Of a stretch of 64,000 nucleotides of DNA, positions 8,650 to 16,966 are shown one piece after another. A model generated the notes under the pieces. The model made no database searches, had not been told where the DNA came from, and saw only the letters and a list, made by a program, of their open reading frames with translations. Origin of the DNA: an uncultured Corynebacterium sp. (GTDB lineage Bacteria > Actinomycetota > Actinomycetes > Mycobacteriales > Mycobacteriaceae); contig NZ_CABTZR010000001.1 in NCBI RefSeq assembly GCF_902489365.1, forward strand, positions 1-64,000, in the 5' to 3' direction. Made by a program: the position numbers and the translations under genes. Within the stretch, counting starts at the first letter, position 1, and every line of letters begins with the position of its first letter.

Positions 8650-9762
8650 ATGAACATTCGAAAGAAAATCGCACCCCGCACCCCTCTCCTCCGCCTCACT
8701 GCTGTTGGTCTTACCGCAGCGCTAGCGCTCACCGGCTGCGCCAGCCTCGAAAACACCAACTCAAACGCTGACGCTTCTAACCCTGCGTCCTCACCGTCCG
8801 GGAAAGAATCAGGAAACTCCAATTCAGCCTCGGGAAATGACTCCGTGGCCACCGGAGGCGAAGGCTTTGCCGGGGCGAGAGAGAAAAGCCAAAGCTTTGG
8901 CAGCGATGCAGCCCCTGGTCAATTCCCACGCACGGTCACGCATGCACGCGGAACGACCGAACTCAAAGAAAAGCCACAACGGGTGGTTGTTCTAGAAAGC
9001 GGCGAACTCGATTCCGTCCTAGCACTCGGCATGAAGCCAGTCGGCATGACCACGTCCAAGGGCCAGAATCCCGTCCCGGATTACATGGCCGACAAAGCAA
9101 GTGACATCGAAACGGTAGGCACGATCAACGAAGTCAATATGGAAAAGATTGCTTCGCTCAACCCCGACCTCATCATCGGCTCGCAGCTGCGCATGGATAA
9201 GCACTATGACCAGCTCAATTCCATCGCACCTACCGTTTTCTCGATCCGTCCTGGATACACCTGGAAAGAAAACTTCCGACTCATCGGCGAAGCCCTCGGA
9301 GAAGAGGAGCGCACCGAACAAGTCATGGCCGACTATGACAAGAAGATCGAAGAAGTAAAGAAGGTCATTGAGGACGGGCCAGCTAGCGAAGACACCACCG
9401 TCACCATTCTGCGCTTCATGCCGGGCAAGGTACGCCTCTACGGGCGCCTTTCACTCATTGGAACGGTGCTTGATGACGCCGGCCTCGCCCGCCCCGCCAA
9501 CCAGGACATCGAAGAGCTCGCTGCGGAAATCTCGCCGGAGAACATTGACCAAGCGGACGCCGACTACATCTTCTACTGCAGCTACGGAGATCCCTCCACC
9601 ACCGGCCAAGACACCGCCGTTTCTACCGCGGCGTTCCAACAGCTACCTGCGGTCAAAGACGGCCATGCCATCGAGGTCAGCGACGATACGTGGGCACTCG
9701 GCTTGGGGCCTCTGGGCGCACAGAAAATCGCGTCAGATCTCGCGGACTATCTCAGCCACTAA
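8650..9762 (+). CDS. iron-siderophore ABC transporter, substrate-binding lipoprotein
   Basis: A 370-residue FecB/FepB-type binding protein. The signal peptide ends in the lipobox LTGC (Cys at about residue 29), followed by a Ser/Asn/Gly-rich tether (about 30-85). Family motifs are RVVVLESGELDSVLALGMKPVGM, NLDLIIGSQ-like NPDLIIGSQ and the C-terminal helix ALGLGPLGAQKIASDL. There is no ribosome-binding site. The TAGGCT hexamer seven bases upstream implies a leaderless mRNA under DtxR control. It works with the divergent ATPase and permeases. Confidence 0.93.
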   Translation: MNIRKKIAPRTPLLRLTAVGLTAALALTGCASLENTNSNADASNPASSPSGKESGNSNSASGNDSVATGGEGFAGAREKSQSFGSDAAPGQFPRTVTHARGTTELKEKPQRVVVLESGELDSVLALGMKPVGMTTSKGQNPVPDYMADKASDIETVGTINEVNMEKIASLNPDLIIGSQLRMDKHYDQLNSIAPTVFSIRPGYTWKENFRLIGEALGEEERTEQVMADYDKKIEEVKKVIEDGPASEDTTVTILRFMPGKVRLYGRLSLIGTVLDDAGLARPANQDIEELAAEISPENIDQADADYIFYCSYGDPSTTGQDTAVSTAAFQQLPAVKDGHAIEVSDDTWALGLGPLGAQKIASDLADYLSH

Positions 9763-9803
9763 CACGGGGGTAGCACCCTCCCCTCAAAACAACACCTGTG
9801 GGA

Positions 9804-9833
9804 TTGACTCACCCCAACTTAAGGGGCTAGCTT
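9804..9833 (+). promoter_or_regulatory. possible promoter of the putA leader
   Basis: TTGACT (9804-9809) and TAGCTT (9828-9833) are 18 bp apart, about 130 bp before the short leader ORF. The overlapping CCCC-N7-GGGG inverted repeat (from about 9812) could instead end the preceding gene. The call is weak. Confidence 0.4.
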
Positions 9834-9913
9834 TCATGTAAGCGAGATGGGTTACACGTCTACGATTTCTGTGCGGCGGACCATATCAAGGTCACCGATT
9901 TCTCGCTACTCAG

Positions 9914-10102
9914 GCCAGGCCATTGCCTGGCTGCTCCCCACACACAAGAAGGGTGGTCGCACATGAATACTCACTTCATTAGGCAGCGTCGTTCTTCCGA
10001 CCGGCCACCGGTTGTGTACGCCAGCGTTAAATAAGCACCTCTTTTCACACAGACTGAACGGCACGGCGCAGAGTATGCGCCCGTGTTGGACTAGAAAGTC
10101 TG
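9914..10102 (+). promoter_or_regulatory. structured 5' leader of putA
   Basis: Three stem-loops precede putA. GCCAGGC-CATT-GCCTGGC (9914-9931) is perfect. ACCGG-CCA-CCGGT (10000-10012) lies inside the leader ORF over its two proline codons. A strong hairpin CACGGCGCA-GAGTA-TGCGCCCGTG (10062-10085, one bulge) is enclosed by an outer helix CAGACT/AGTCTG (10050-10055 / 10097-10102). No T-run follows, so it does not look like a terminator. It could act on translation or RNA stability. The remainder of 9763-10163 shows no other gene. Confidence 0.5.
9963..10034 (+). CDS. possible 23-residue leader peptide upstream of putA
   Basis: An ORF of 23 codons (MNTHFIRQRRSSDRPPVVYA and three more residues) with a good ribosome-binding site GAAGG ten bases before ATG. 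It contains a Pro-Pro pair inside a hairpin and lies 130 bp before putA, a proline catabolism gene. A leader peptide sensing proline supply or ribosome stalling at Pro-Pro is conceivable. I do not recognise the peptide, and its small size makes coding status uncertain. Confidence 0.45.
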   Translation: MNTHFIRQRRSSDRPPVVYASVK

Positions 10103-10163
10103 CAATTTCCGCTTTCCGCAAGGCCGCACCAGTGTGCCTTGAGACCCATAAAGGTTGTAATCC

Positions 10164-13100
10164 ATGACTAACGATGCTCACACCCCCGTTCCCGAATCCA
10201 CCGACATCGACGCCGCGCTGATCGACGCCGCCGCGGCCCAGGCCCACTCCTGGCTCGCCTCCACCGCCGATGAGCAGGACCCGGCCACAGAACAACTCGC
10301 CGACTTATTGCGCAACCCGGACGGAGTGGCCTTCACCATGGACTTCGTCGACCGCGTCATGCGCCCAGAAGACGATAAGGTCGCGGCCCACGCGCTGAAG
10401 TCCGTCACCACCACCTACGATGCTTCCTTCCTCGGCCTCATCAACGGATCGCTGGTGGGCCTGGGTGGTTTCTTCGGACCGATCCTGCCGAACCTGGTCA
10501 TGCCGCTGGCGCGCATGCGCATGCGCCAGATGGTGGGACACTTGGTCCTCGATGCCGAGGGCGAAGCCCTCAACAAGACCCTGGACAAGGCCGCAGAATC
10601 CGGCGAGCAGCTCAACCTCAACCTGCTCGGAGAGGCCGTGCTCGGTGATAAGGAAGCCCGCTCCCGCGCTGACCGCACCTTGAAGCTCATCCAGAACCCG
10701 CGCGTGACCTACGTGTCCGTCAAGGCCTCCTCCATGGTGGCCCAGCTCAACCCGTGGGATATCGAGGGCTCCCTGGTCCGTCTCAAGGAGCGCCTGCGCC
10801 CGCTGTACGAGGCCGCCGCGCGCCGCCCCGACAAGGTCTTCATCAACCTGGACATGGAGGAATACCACGACCTCCACCTCACGGTGCGCCTGTTCACCGA
10901 GCTGCTCAGCGAGCCGGAGTTCATCAACCTCGAGGCCGGCATCGTGCTGCAGGCCTACCTGCCAGATACCTTCGACGCCCTGGCACACCTCGCCGAGTTC
11001 GCCAAGCAGCGCGTGGCCGAGGGCGGCTCCCACATCAAGATTCGCATCGTCAAGGGCGCGAACCTTTCCATGGAGCACGTCCAGGGAGAGATCCACGGCT
11101 GGCCGGCAGCTCCCTATGCCACCAAGGATGAGGTGGACGCCAACTATTACCGCCTGCTCGACTACATCCTGCGCCCCGAATTCGCCGACTGCGTGCGCAT
11201 CGGCGTGGCCACGCACAACCTCTACACCGCGGCGTTTGCCTACAAGCTGGGCACCAAGCGCGGCGTGATGCGCATGATGGATTCCGAGATGCTCCAGGGC
11301 ATGTCCCCGGCCCAGCAGACCGCGGTCCGCGAGGCCTTCGAGGGCCGCCAGATCCTCTACACCCCGGTCGTGCACATGGAGGACTTCGACGTCGCTGTCT
11401 CCTACCTGGTTCGCCGCTTGGAGGAGAACTCCGCTCCGCAGAACTTCCTCTACGCCCTCTTCGCCCCGGAGGAGCAGGCACTGAAGGACCAGGAGGAGGT
11501 CTTCCGCGAGGCCGTCGCGCAGCGCTGGGATACCTTCGCCGGCCCGCGCCGCACCCAGAACCGTCTGGAGGAGGCCGAGCAGGCAGCCGGCCGTCAGGCA
11601 CCGCGCACCGGACGCTTCGCCAACGAGCCGGACACCGACCCGGCCCTAGAAGCCAACCGCGAGTGGGCGCTCAAGGCCCTGGCCACCGACCCGGGTGAGC
11701 ACGGGGTGGAGGAAGTGACGGAGACTGGGGTCGTCGACAAGCACGTGTCCCGCGCCGCTGAGCTCGGCGCCGAGTGGGGTGCCCGCCCTGCCGAGGACCG
11801 CGCCCGCGCGCTTGAGGCCGTGGCCGATGAGCTGGCCAACCGCCGCGGCGAGTTCATCTCCGTCGCCGCCTACGAGGCCAACAAGACCGTCACGCAGACT
11901 GACCCGGAAATCTCCGAGGCCATCGACTTCTGTACCTACTACGCACAGTCCGCGCGCCTGCTGGAGCGCTACTCCGCCGAGTTCACGCCCCACCGCGTGA
12001 CCGTGGTGACCCCGCCATGGAACTTCCCGGTGGCCATCCCCACCGGCGGTATCGCGGCGGCACTCGCCGCAGGTTCGGCCGTCATCATCAAGCCCGCGCC
12101 ACAGGTCGTACACTGCGCGAAGCTCGTCGTGGAAGCCTTCCGCGCCGGTCTGGAGGCGCAGGGCCTCGACCCGGATCTGGTCCAGCTCGTCTTCACCGAC
12201 GAGGGCGACGCCGGCCGCGCGCTGATCTCCCACGCCGACGTCGACGCCGTGATCCTCACCGGTGCCTCCGATACCGGCAAGCTCTTCCGCTCCTGGAAGC
12301 CAGAGCTCAACATCATGGCGGAGACCTCCGGCAAGAACGCGCTCATCATCACCCCGTCCGCGGACCCCGACCTGGCCATCCAGGACCTCTACCTCTCCGC
12401 CTTCGGCCACTCCGGCCAGAAGTGCTCCGCGTCCTCCCTGGTCATCTTCGTCGGTGCGGCCGGCGAGTCGCAGCGCCTGCGCTCCCAGCTTGTCGACGCC
12501 GTCAAGACCCTCATCCCCGGCCCCGGCTACGAAATCACCACGACGATGAACGGCCTGGCCGAAGCCCCGGGTGAGAAGCTGCTGCGCGGCCTCACCCAAC
12601 TGGAGCCGGGTGAAAAGTGGCTGGTGAAGCCGGAGAAGCTCAACGAGGAAGGCACCCTGTGGTCGCCGGGTATCCGCGATAACGTGCGCCCGGGCTCCTG
12701 GTTCCACGTCAACGAGTGCTTCGGCCCGGTGCTTGGCATCATGCACGCGGAGACCCTGGAGGAGGCCATCGAGTGGCAGAACTCCACCGGCTACGGCCTG
12801 ACCGGCGGAATCCATACGCTGGATAACGACGAGATTGACTACTGGCTCGAGCGCGTCGAGGTGGGCAACGCCTACGTCAACCGCGGCATCACGGGCGCGA
12901 TTGTGCAGCGCCAGTCCTTCGGCGGCTGGAAGCAGTCCGTCATGGGCCCGGGCGCCAAGGCCGGCGGCCCGAACTACGTGGCACAATTTGGCACCTGGTC
13001 CGAGGGCCCGCTGCGCCCCTTCGACGTCGACATCTCCCAGCCGGTGGCGGCCCAGCTTCGCGCCTTCGGCAAGCTGGATCTTTCGGAGGAGGACACCGCT

Positions 13101-13610
13101 TGGCTGTGGCGCGCGGCGGAGCTCGACGAGCTGGCGTGGCAGCAGGAGTTCGGCCGCAAGCACGACCGCGCCGGCCTGGTCTGCGAGGCCAACGTCTTCC
13201 GCTACCGCCCGGTGCTCACCCCGCTGCAGGTGCGCATTGGCGCCGACGCCGCGCTTCGCGACGTCTCCCGCCTCGCCCTCGCCGCCACCCGCACCGGCTC
13301 CCCGGTGCGCTTCAGCGCCGCGCCGGTAAAGGCCGCGGAGCTGCGCGAGCTGGGCTTTGATGTCGATGCCGTGGAGGCAGAAACCTTTGCCCGCGAGGTC
13401 GCTCGCCTGGAGTCGGGCCGCGTGCGCGTCGTTGGCTCTGTGGAGCCGGGCCTCTTTGAGGCCGCGGTGGAATCCAACTCCGTGGTCTTGGATCAGCCCG
13501 TGTTGGCCGATGGCCGCCGCGAGCTTCTGCCCTTCCTCCTTGAGCAGGCAGTCTCGGTGACGATGCACCGCTTCGGCATCATTCGCCAGGTAAGCAGCAT
13601 CCGCGCATAG
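10164..13610 (+). CDS. putA: bifunctional proline dehydrogenase / pyrroline-5-carboxylate dehydrogenase
   Basis: PutA of 1148 residues, which oxidises proline to glutamate in two steps. The N-terminal FAD-dependent proline dehydrogenase barrel (about 60-470) contains INLDMEEYHDLHLT, RIVKGANLSMEH and IGVATHNLYTAAF. The aldehyde dehydrogenase domain (about 520-1000) has VVTPPWNFPVAIP, the MAETSGKNALII base region and the catalytic cysteine in SGQKCSASSL (about residue 755). The last 150 residues are a C-terminal extension of PutA type. It lacks the N-terminal ribbon-helix-helix repressor domain of enterobacterial PutA. ATG at 10164 follows AAAGG. Confidence 0.96.
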   Translation: MTNDAHTPVPESTDIDAALIDAAAAQAHSWLASTADEQDPATEQLADLLRNPDGVAFTMDFVDRVMRPEDDKVAAHALKSVTTTYDASFLGLINGSLVGLGGFFGPILPNLVMPLARMRMRQMVGHLVLDAEGEALNKTLDKAAESGEQLNLNLLGEAVLGDKEARSRADRTLKLIQNPRVTYVSVKASSMVAQLNPWDIEGSLVRLKERLRPLYEAAARRPDKVFINLDMEEYHDLHLTVRLFTELLSEPEFINLEAGIVLQAYLPDTFDALAHLAEFAKQRVAEGGSHIKIRIVKGANLSMEHVQGEIHGWPAAPYATKDEVDANYYRLLDYILRPEFADCVRIGVATHNLYTAAFAYKLGTKRGVMRMMDSEMLQGMSPAQQTAVREAFEGRQILYTPVVHMEDFDVAVSYLVRRLEENSAPQNFLYALFAPEEQALKDQEEVFREAVAQRWDTFAGPRRTQNRLEEAEQAAGRQAPRTGRFANEPDTDPALEANREWALKALATDPGEHGVEEVTETGVVDKHVSRAAELGAEWGARPAEDRARALEAVADELANRRGEFISVAAYEANKTVTQTDPEISEAIDFCTYYAQSARLLERYSAEFTPHRVTVVTPPWNFPVAIPTGGIAAALAAGSAVIIKPAPQVVHCAKLVVEAFRAGLEAQGLDPDLVQLVFTDEGDAGRALISHADVDAVILTGASDTGKLFRSWKPELNIMAETSGKNALIITPSADPDLAIQDLYLSAFGHSGQKCSASSLVIFVGAAGESQRLRSQLVDAVKTLIPGPGYEITTTMNGLAEAPGEKLLRGLTQLEPGEKWLVKPEKLNEEGTLWSPGIRDNVRPGSWFHVNECFGPVLGIMHAETLEEAIEWQNSTGYGLTGGIHTLDNDEIDYWLERVEVGNAYVNRGITGAIVQRQSFGGWKQSVMGPGAKAGGPNYVAQFGTWSEGPLRPFDVDISQPVAAQLRAFGKLDLSEEDTAWLWRAAELDELAWQQEFGRKHDRAGLVCEANVFRYRPVLTPLQVRIGADAALRDVSRLALAATRTGSPVRFSAAPVKAAELRELGFDVDAVEAETFAREVARLESGRVRVVGSVEPGLFEAAVESNSVVLDQPVLADGRRELLPFLLEQAVSVTMHRFGIIRQVSSIRA

Positions 13611-13645
13611 CTCGTTTTCTGCGCTCATATGAGAAGATGTAGCGC

Positions 13646-14929
13646 ATGACAAACAACAATGGCGACGGTGCCCGCTCGGGCACCGACCCCCAGCCCTCCA
13701 CTGCCTCTGACGCGGCGGCGTCCGCTGCTGCGAAGCCCATCAATGAAGAAGCTGCCCTGCCTGTCTCGAAAACTGATGACAAGTCCCGCGTCCTCGGGCG
13801 CGACGCCATCTCCCTGGCCAAAGTGTGCTTGATCTTCATCATCGTGGTGGCAGGTGTCGGCTTGGCCGGCTACCTGCTGAAGTTCATCTGGGTGGGCCTA
13901 CTGCCGGTCATCCTGGCCATTTTGGTGTGCACGGTGCTCTTCCCCGTGACCAACTGGTTGCGTGCGCATAAGTTCCCCCGTGCGCTGGCCGCTATCACCA
14001 CGCTGCTGGGCTTTTTGGCCATCATTGGCGGCGTGTTCGCGGCGATGGCCCCGGTGGTCTCCTCTCAGGGTGCATCCCTGGTCAGCCAAGCTGAGAGCGG
14101 CTTGAACAAGCTCGTCGATATGGCCAAGGACCTGCCCTTTGAGATTGATGCGGCGAAGGTGCAGGAAGTACTCGATGACGCCATGACCTTCATCAAGGGC
14201 CAAGCTTCCAACATTGCCACCGGGGTGATTTCCGGCGTATCGATGGCCAGCTCCATCGCCATGGCGCTCGCCATCATGCTCTTCGTAGCCTTCTTCATCC
14301 TCAAGGACGGCGACAAGTTCCTGCCATGGCTGCGCACCTACTCCGGCTACTCCGCGGGCTGGCACGCCACTGAGCTACTGACTCGCGTGTGGAATACATT
14401 GTCTGGCTTCATTCAGGCACAAGCAGCCGTCGCAGCTGTCGACGCCATCCTTATCGGCCTCGGCCTCTGGGTCCTCCAGGTTCCGCTGGCTCTCGTCATC
14501 GGCGTGGTGACCTTCTTCGCCAGCTTCATCCCGGTCATTGGTGCTGTCACTGCGGGTGCTTTGGCCGTCATCATCGCGTTGGTCTCCGATGGTCTGACCA
14601 AGGCTCTCTTGGCACTCGCCCTCATCATCATCGTCCAGCAGGTGGAGGGCAATGTGCTCCAGCCAATGCTGCAGTCCAAGGCCATGGGCCTGCACGCAGC
14701 AATGGTGCTGCTCTCCGTGACCGTGGGTTCCGCCCTGGCGGGGATCATTGGCGCTTTCCTGGCCGTGCCGGTGGCTGCCACGATTGCCGTGGTCTTCCGC
14801 TACCACCAGGAGATGGCCAGCCTGCGCGCCGGCGAAATCGAAGCCAAGAACATCAAGATTTCCACGTCAGAGGGCCACGACACCGTCATGGAGCTCTACG
14901 AGAACCTGGAAGCCAGTAGCGCCCGCTAG
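13646..14929 (+). CDS. AI-2E family transporter
   Basis: A 427-residue membrane protein of the AI-2E/YdiK/PerM family with about 7-8 hydrophobic segments between residues 55 and 385. Typical family stretches are VLPLIL-like LLPVILAILVCTVLFPV, LFVAFFILKDGDKFLPWL, VVTFFASFIPVIGAVTAGA and IVQQVEGNVLQPMLQSKAMGLH. The cytoplasmic N-terminus (about 1-50) is polar. Members export diverse substrates or ions, and a role in autoinducer transport is not implied. It begins 35 bp after putA, but I see no evidence for a shared function. Confidence 0.9.
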   Translation: MTNNNGDGARSGTDPQPSTASDAAASAAAKPINEEAALPVSKTDDKSRVLGRDAISLAKVCLIFIIVVAGVGLAGYLLKFIWVGLLPVILAILVCTVLFPVTNWLRAHKFPRALAAITTLLGFLAIIGGVFAAMAPVVSSQGASLVSQAESGLNKLVDMAKDLPFEIDAAKVQEVLDDAMTFIKGQASNIATGVISGVSMASSIAMALAIMLFVAFFILKDGDKFLPWLRTYSGYSAGWHATELLTRVWNTLSGFIQAQAAVAAVDAILIGLGLWVLQVPLALVIGVVTFFASFIPVIGAVTAGALAVIIALVSDGLTKALLALALIIIVQQVEGNVLQPMLQSKAMGLHAAMVLLSVTVGSALAGIIGAFLAVPVAATIAVVFRYHQEMASLRAGEIEAKNIKISTSEGHDTVMELYENLEASSAR

Positions 14930-14971
14930 CCAAAGCTGCAGCGCAGCTTTCATGGCTCTCCCTGGCCGTAT

Positions 14972-15042
14972 AACTGCCCTATCTGCCAAAACCAGTGCTC
15001 CCGCTTCAATGACGGGGCATAACTTTGGCGGCTAGGGCAGTT
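14972..15042. repeat. long imperfect inverted repeat, probable bidirectional terminator
   Basis: Arms 14972-14990 and 15024-15042 (19 bp, 17 paired) flank a 33-nt loop between two converging genes. The arms read AACTGCCCTA... and ...TAGGGCAGTT. It may be a terminator or a small dispersed palindromic element. No second copy was noticed in this window. Confidence 0.6.
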
Positions 15043-15056
15043 GTCGTATCGAGGGC

Positions 15057-15635
15057 CTAGTCCGCAGTTACCGTACCGAAGGCGACGGCCAGCTCCTCCG
15101 CGGCGCGATCGAGCACCGAGGCCCACGAGCCATAGGATTCCTCATTCGCGGTATCCGATACCTGCTTGAGCAACGTGCACGGCACACCGAACTTTCGGCA
15201 CACCGCGGCGATAGCGTAGCCCTCCATATCGCACAGCGCGGAATCTTGGGCAAGGCGCGTGCGGATAGGGGTATCCGAGATGAAGGAATCGCCCGTCGCC
15301 AGAGTCTCAGTGGGCAGCTTTCCGGAGGTCTCTAGCTCGATGACCTCGGGGAGAAGATAACGAGAAACATCGCTGAGCACCTCCAGGTGGAAGTCGTGCT
15401 TGCGAACGTGGGAGATCTCGAAGACGCCAGCAAGATCGTCGCGAAGCGCGCCCGCAGTACCAATGTTGATGACGCGCTCCGGCAGCTGCTGCGCTGAGGC
15501 CAAGACCGACGTCAGCTCGATGGCGGCGGGTACCGTGCCAATACCCGTGATAAGCAGCGGTGCTCCTTCCGGTACATGCGCGGCTTCAGCGTCCACGGCG
15601 GCGACGAACAAGGTACGACCAGAAAGATTCTCCAT
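15057..15635 (-). CDS. nucleosidase of the 5'-methylthioadenosine/S-adenosylhomocysteine nucleosidase-like family
   Basis: A 192-residue phosphorylase-superfamily protein. It has LLITGIGTVPAAIELT, NIGTAGALRDDL, GDSFISD and the substrate-binding DMEGYAIAAVCRKFGVPCTLLKQVSD block, in which the acidic MEG residues bind ribose and base. It probably cleaves purine nucleosides such as MTA or SAH. A longer ORF extends upstream, but ATG at 15635 is chosen because TAGTCT (15648-15643) lies exactly seven bases before it and because the extension runs into the divergent lipoprotein gene. Confidence 0.85.
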   Translation of the reverse strand: MENLSGRTLFVAAVDAEAAHVPEGAPLLITGIGTVPAAIELTSVLASAQQLPERVINIGTAGALRDDLAGVFEISHVRKHDFHLEVLSDVSRYLLPEVIELETSGKLPTETLATGDSFISDTPIRTRLAQDSALCDMEGYAIAAVCRKFGVPCTLLKQVSDTANEESYGSWASVLDRAAEELAVAFGTVTAD

Positions 15636-15642
15636 GCCTGCG

Positions 15643-15648
15643 AGACTA
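15643..15648 (-). promoter_or_regulatory. leaderless -10 of the nucleosidase gene
   Basis: TAGTCT, seven bases before the ATG at 15635 and with no ribosome-binding site between. It fits leaderless transcription and supports the short start. Confidence 0.6.
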
Positions 15649-15746
15649 CCCGCTGGCCCGAGGAATGCTCTCCACAACTCTGTTCTGAGCGTTGTGGCCG
15701 CTTGTAGGGTCTGGAACCACACCGAGACCTCAGAAAGGAGAACACC

Positions 15747-16238
15747 ATGTTCACCCCACGAGTATTCGCCGCAGCCGCACTGCTCTGCTTCCCCCTTATC
15801 GCGTGCAGCACCCCTGAAGAAGCCCAGGCCAGCCCCGCAGTCTGCGAGGCAGGAAACGCCCAGGCGGCTTTCAACGACAACATCGCCCAGATTCCGCAGT
15901 GGAATGGCCACAACTGGGCGCTGGTTGATTCCTCCCACTTCGATCCCTGCGCGAGCTTAAGCTGGCAGACCATTTCCATCGAGGGCGCAACGGCTTCCTC
16001 GCCGCACCACATCATGCTCTTCCACTACGGCCAGTACCTCGGGACCGCCACCGCTGAGCCCTATGGCTTCTTCCCCAGCGTGGAGCGGGTCAATGGCAAC
16101 GAGATTTCCGTGACCTACCACTGGCCACAAGAAGGCGATGCCAATGCCGCACCGACGGGCGAGACACACGCTGGCTTCCGTTGGGACGAGGCCCAGCACA
16201 AAGTCATCATGAGCGGCGATGTTCCGCCGATGGGCTAG
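15747..16238 (+). CDS. LppP/LprE-family lipoprotein
   Basis: A 163-residue lipoprotein with a signal peptide ending in LIAC (lipobox Cys at about 20). The mature domain resembles LppP/LprE of mycobacteria: paired cysteines (VCEAG, DPCASLSW), WNGHNWALVDSSHF, HHIMLFHYGQYLGTATAEPYGF and a C-terminal GFRWDEAQHKVIMSGDVPP. The function is unknown; such proteins sit on the outer face of the membrane. AAAGGAG precedes ATG 15747. The following gene encodes a paralogue, so this is a tandem duplication. Confidence 0.85.
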   Translation: MFTPRVFAAAALLCFPLIACSTPEEAQASPAVCEAGNAQAAFNDNIAQIPQWNGHNWALVDSSHFDPCASLSWQTISIEGATASSPHHIMLFHYGQYLGTATAEPYGFFPSVERVNGNEISVTYHWPQEGDANAAPTGETHAGFRWDEAQHKVIMSGDVPPMG

Positions 16239-16297
16239 ATAAGATAGAGCCAATCGTGCGCCGTAGATGAGGCGCACTATTTAAGGAAGGAACATCA

Positions 16298-16936
16298 ATG
16301 CTTAGGTCCGCCGTCGCCCTCCTGGGTGCTGCCGTTATCTGCTTCCCGCTGGCTGCCTGCTCCCAGGACGACGGGGCGCAGGATACTGCGGACTCACCGA
16401 CGTTCAACTCCGTGCAGAACAGCGCGGCCGACAACACTTCGGAAAGCGCAGAGGACTCCGAGGGCCCTGCTTCATCGTCACCGGCCGCGGGTGTCTCGCC
16501 GACGTTGCCCGCCGAGTCCCCTACAGACGAAGCGGAATCCTGCCAGGATATCGACGCCCACGCGGCCTATGAATCAGGCATTGGCACGATTCCACCGTGG
16601 AATGACAATAACTGGACGCTGGTGGATTTCTCGCAGTTCGATCCCTGCGCGGAGCTGAGCTGGCAGACCATCAGCATCGAGCGCGGAACGTCCTCCTCGC
16701 CCTATCACATCATGCTCTTCCACAAGGGCGAGTATTTGGGCACCGCCACCGCTGAGCCCTATGGCTTCTTCCCCACCGTCGAGCAGGTCAGCAGCAACGA
16801 AATCGCCGTGACCTACCACTGGCCGCGCGAGGGCGAATCCAATGCGGGGCGCACTGGAGAGACGCATGCCGGCTTCCGCTGGGACGAGGACCAGCAGAAG
16901 GTGATCATGTCTGGTGACGTCCCACCGGTGGGCTAG
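16298..16936 (+). CDS. LppP/LprE-family lipoprotein (tandem paralogue)
   Basis: A 212-residue lipoprotein. The signal peptide ends in LAAC, and an unstructured Ser/Asp/Thr linker of about 65 residues precedes the same domain as its neighbour (WNDNNWTLVDFSQFDPCAEL, YHIMLFHKGEYLGTATAEPY, GFRWDEDQQKVIMSGDVPP). The domain is nearly identical over long stretches, so duplication is recent or conversion keeps them alike. The longer linker is the main difference. AAGGAA precedes the ATG. Confidence 0.85.
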   Translation: MLRSAVALLGAAVICFPLAACSQDDGAQDTADSPTFNSVQNSAADNTSESAEDSEGPASSSPAAGVSPTLPAESPTDEAESCQDIDAHAAYESGIGTIPPWNDNNWTLVDFSQFDPCAELSWQTISIERGTSSSPYHIMLFHKGEYLGTATAEPYGFFPTVEQVSSNEIAVTYHWPREGESNAGRTGETHAGFRWDEDQQKVIMSGDVPPVG

Positions 16937-16937
16937 C

Positions 16938-16956
16938 GCGGCGGTTCGGCCGCCGC
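16938..16956. terminator. GC-rich hairpin between converging genes
   Basis: GCGGCGG-TTCGG-CCGCCGC, a perfect 7-bp stem between the lipoprotein stop and the cysN stop. There is no clear T-run on either side, so it is a plausible but unproven bidirectional terminator. Confidence 0.5.
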
Positions 16957-16966
16957 AACGCAACCG

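Noticed and set aside
9812..9840. CCCC-N7-GGGG as a firm terminator of the siderophore-binding lipoprotein gene
   Set aside because: The stem is only 4 bp and no T-run follows. It also overlaps a possible promoter.
11646..13652. 668-codon minus-strand ORF opposite putA
   Set aside because: A shadow of a high-GC gene; Arg/Gly/His-rich with no domain.
15636..15938. N-terminal extension of the nucleosidase ORF to 293 codons
   Set aside because: The extension runs into the divergent lipoprotein gene and is not nucleosidase-like. A -10 hexamer sits seven bases before the internal ATG.
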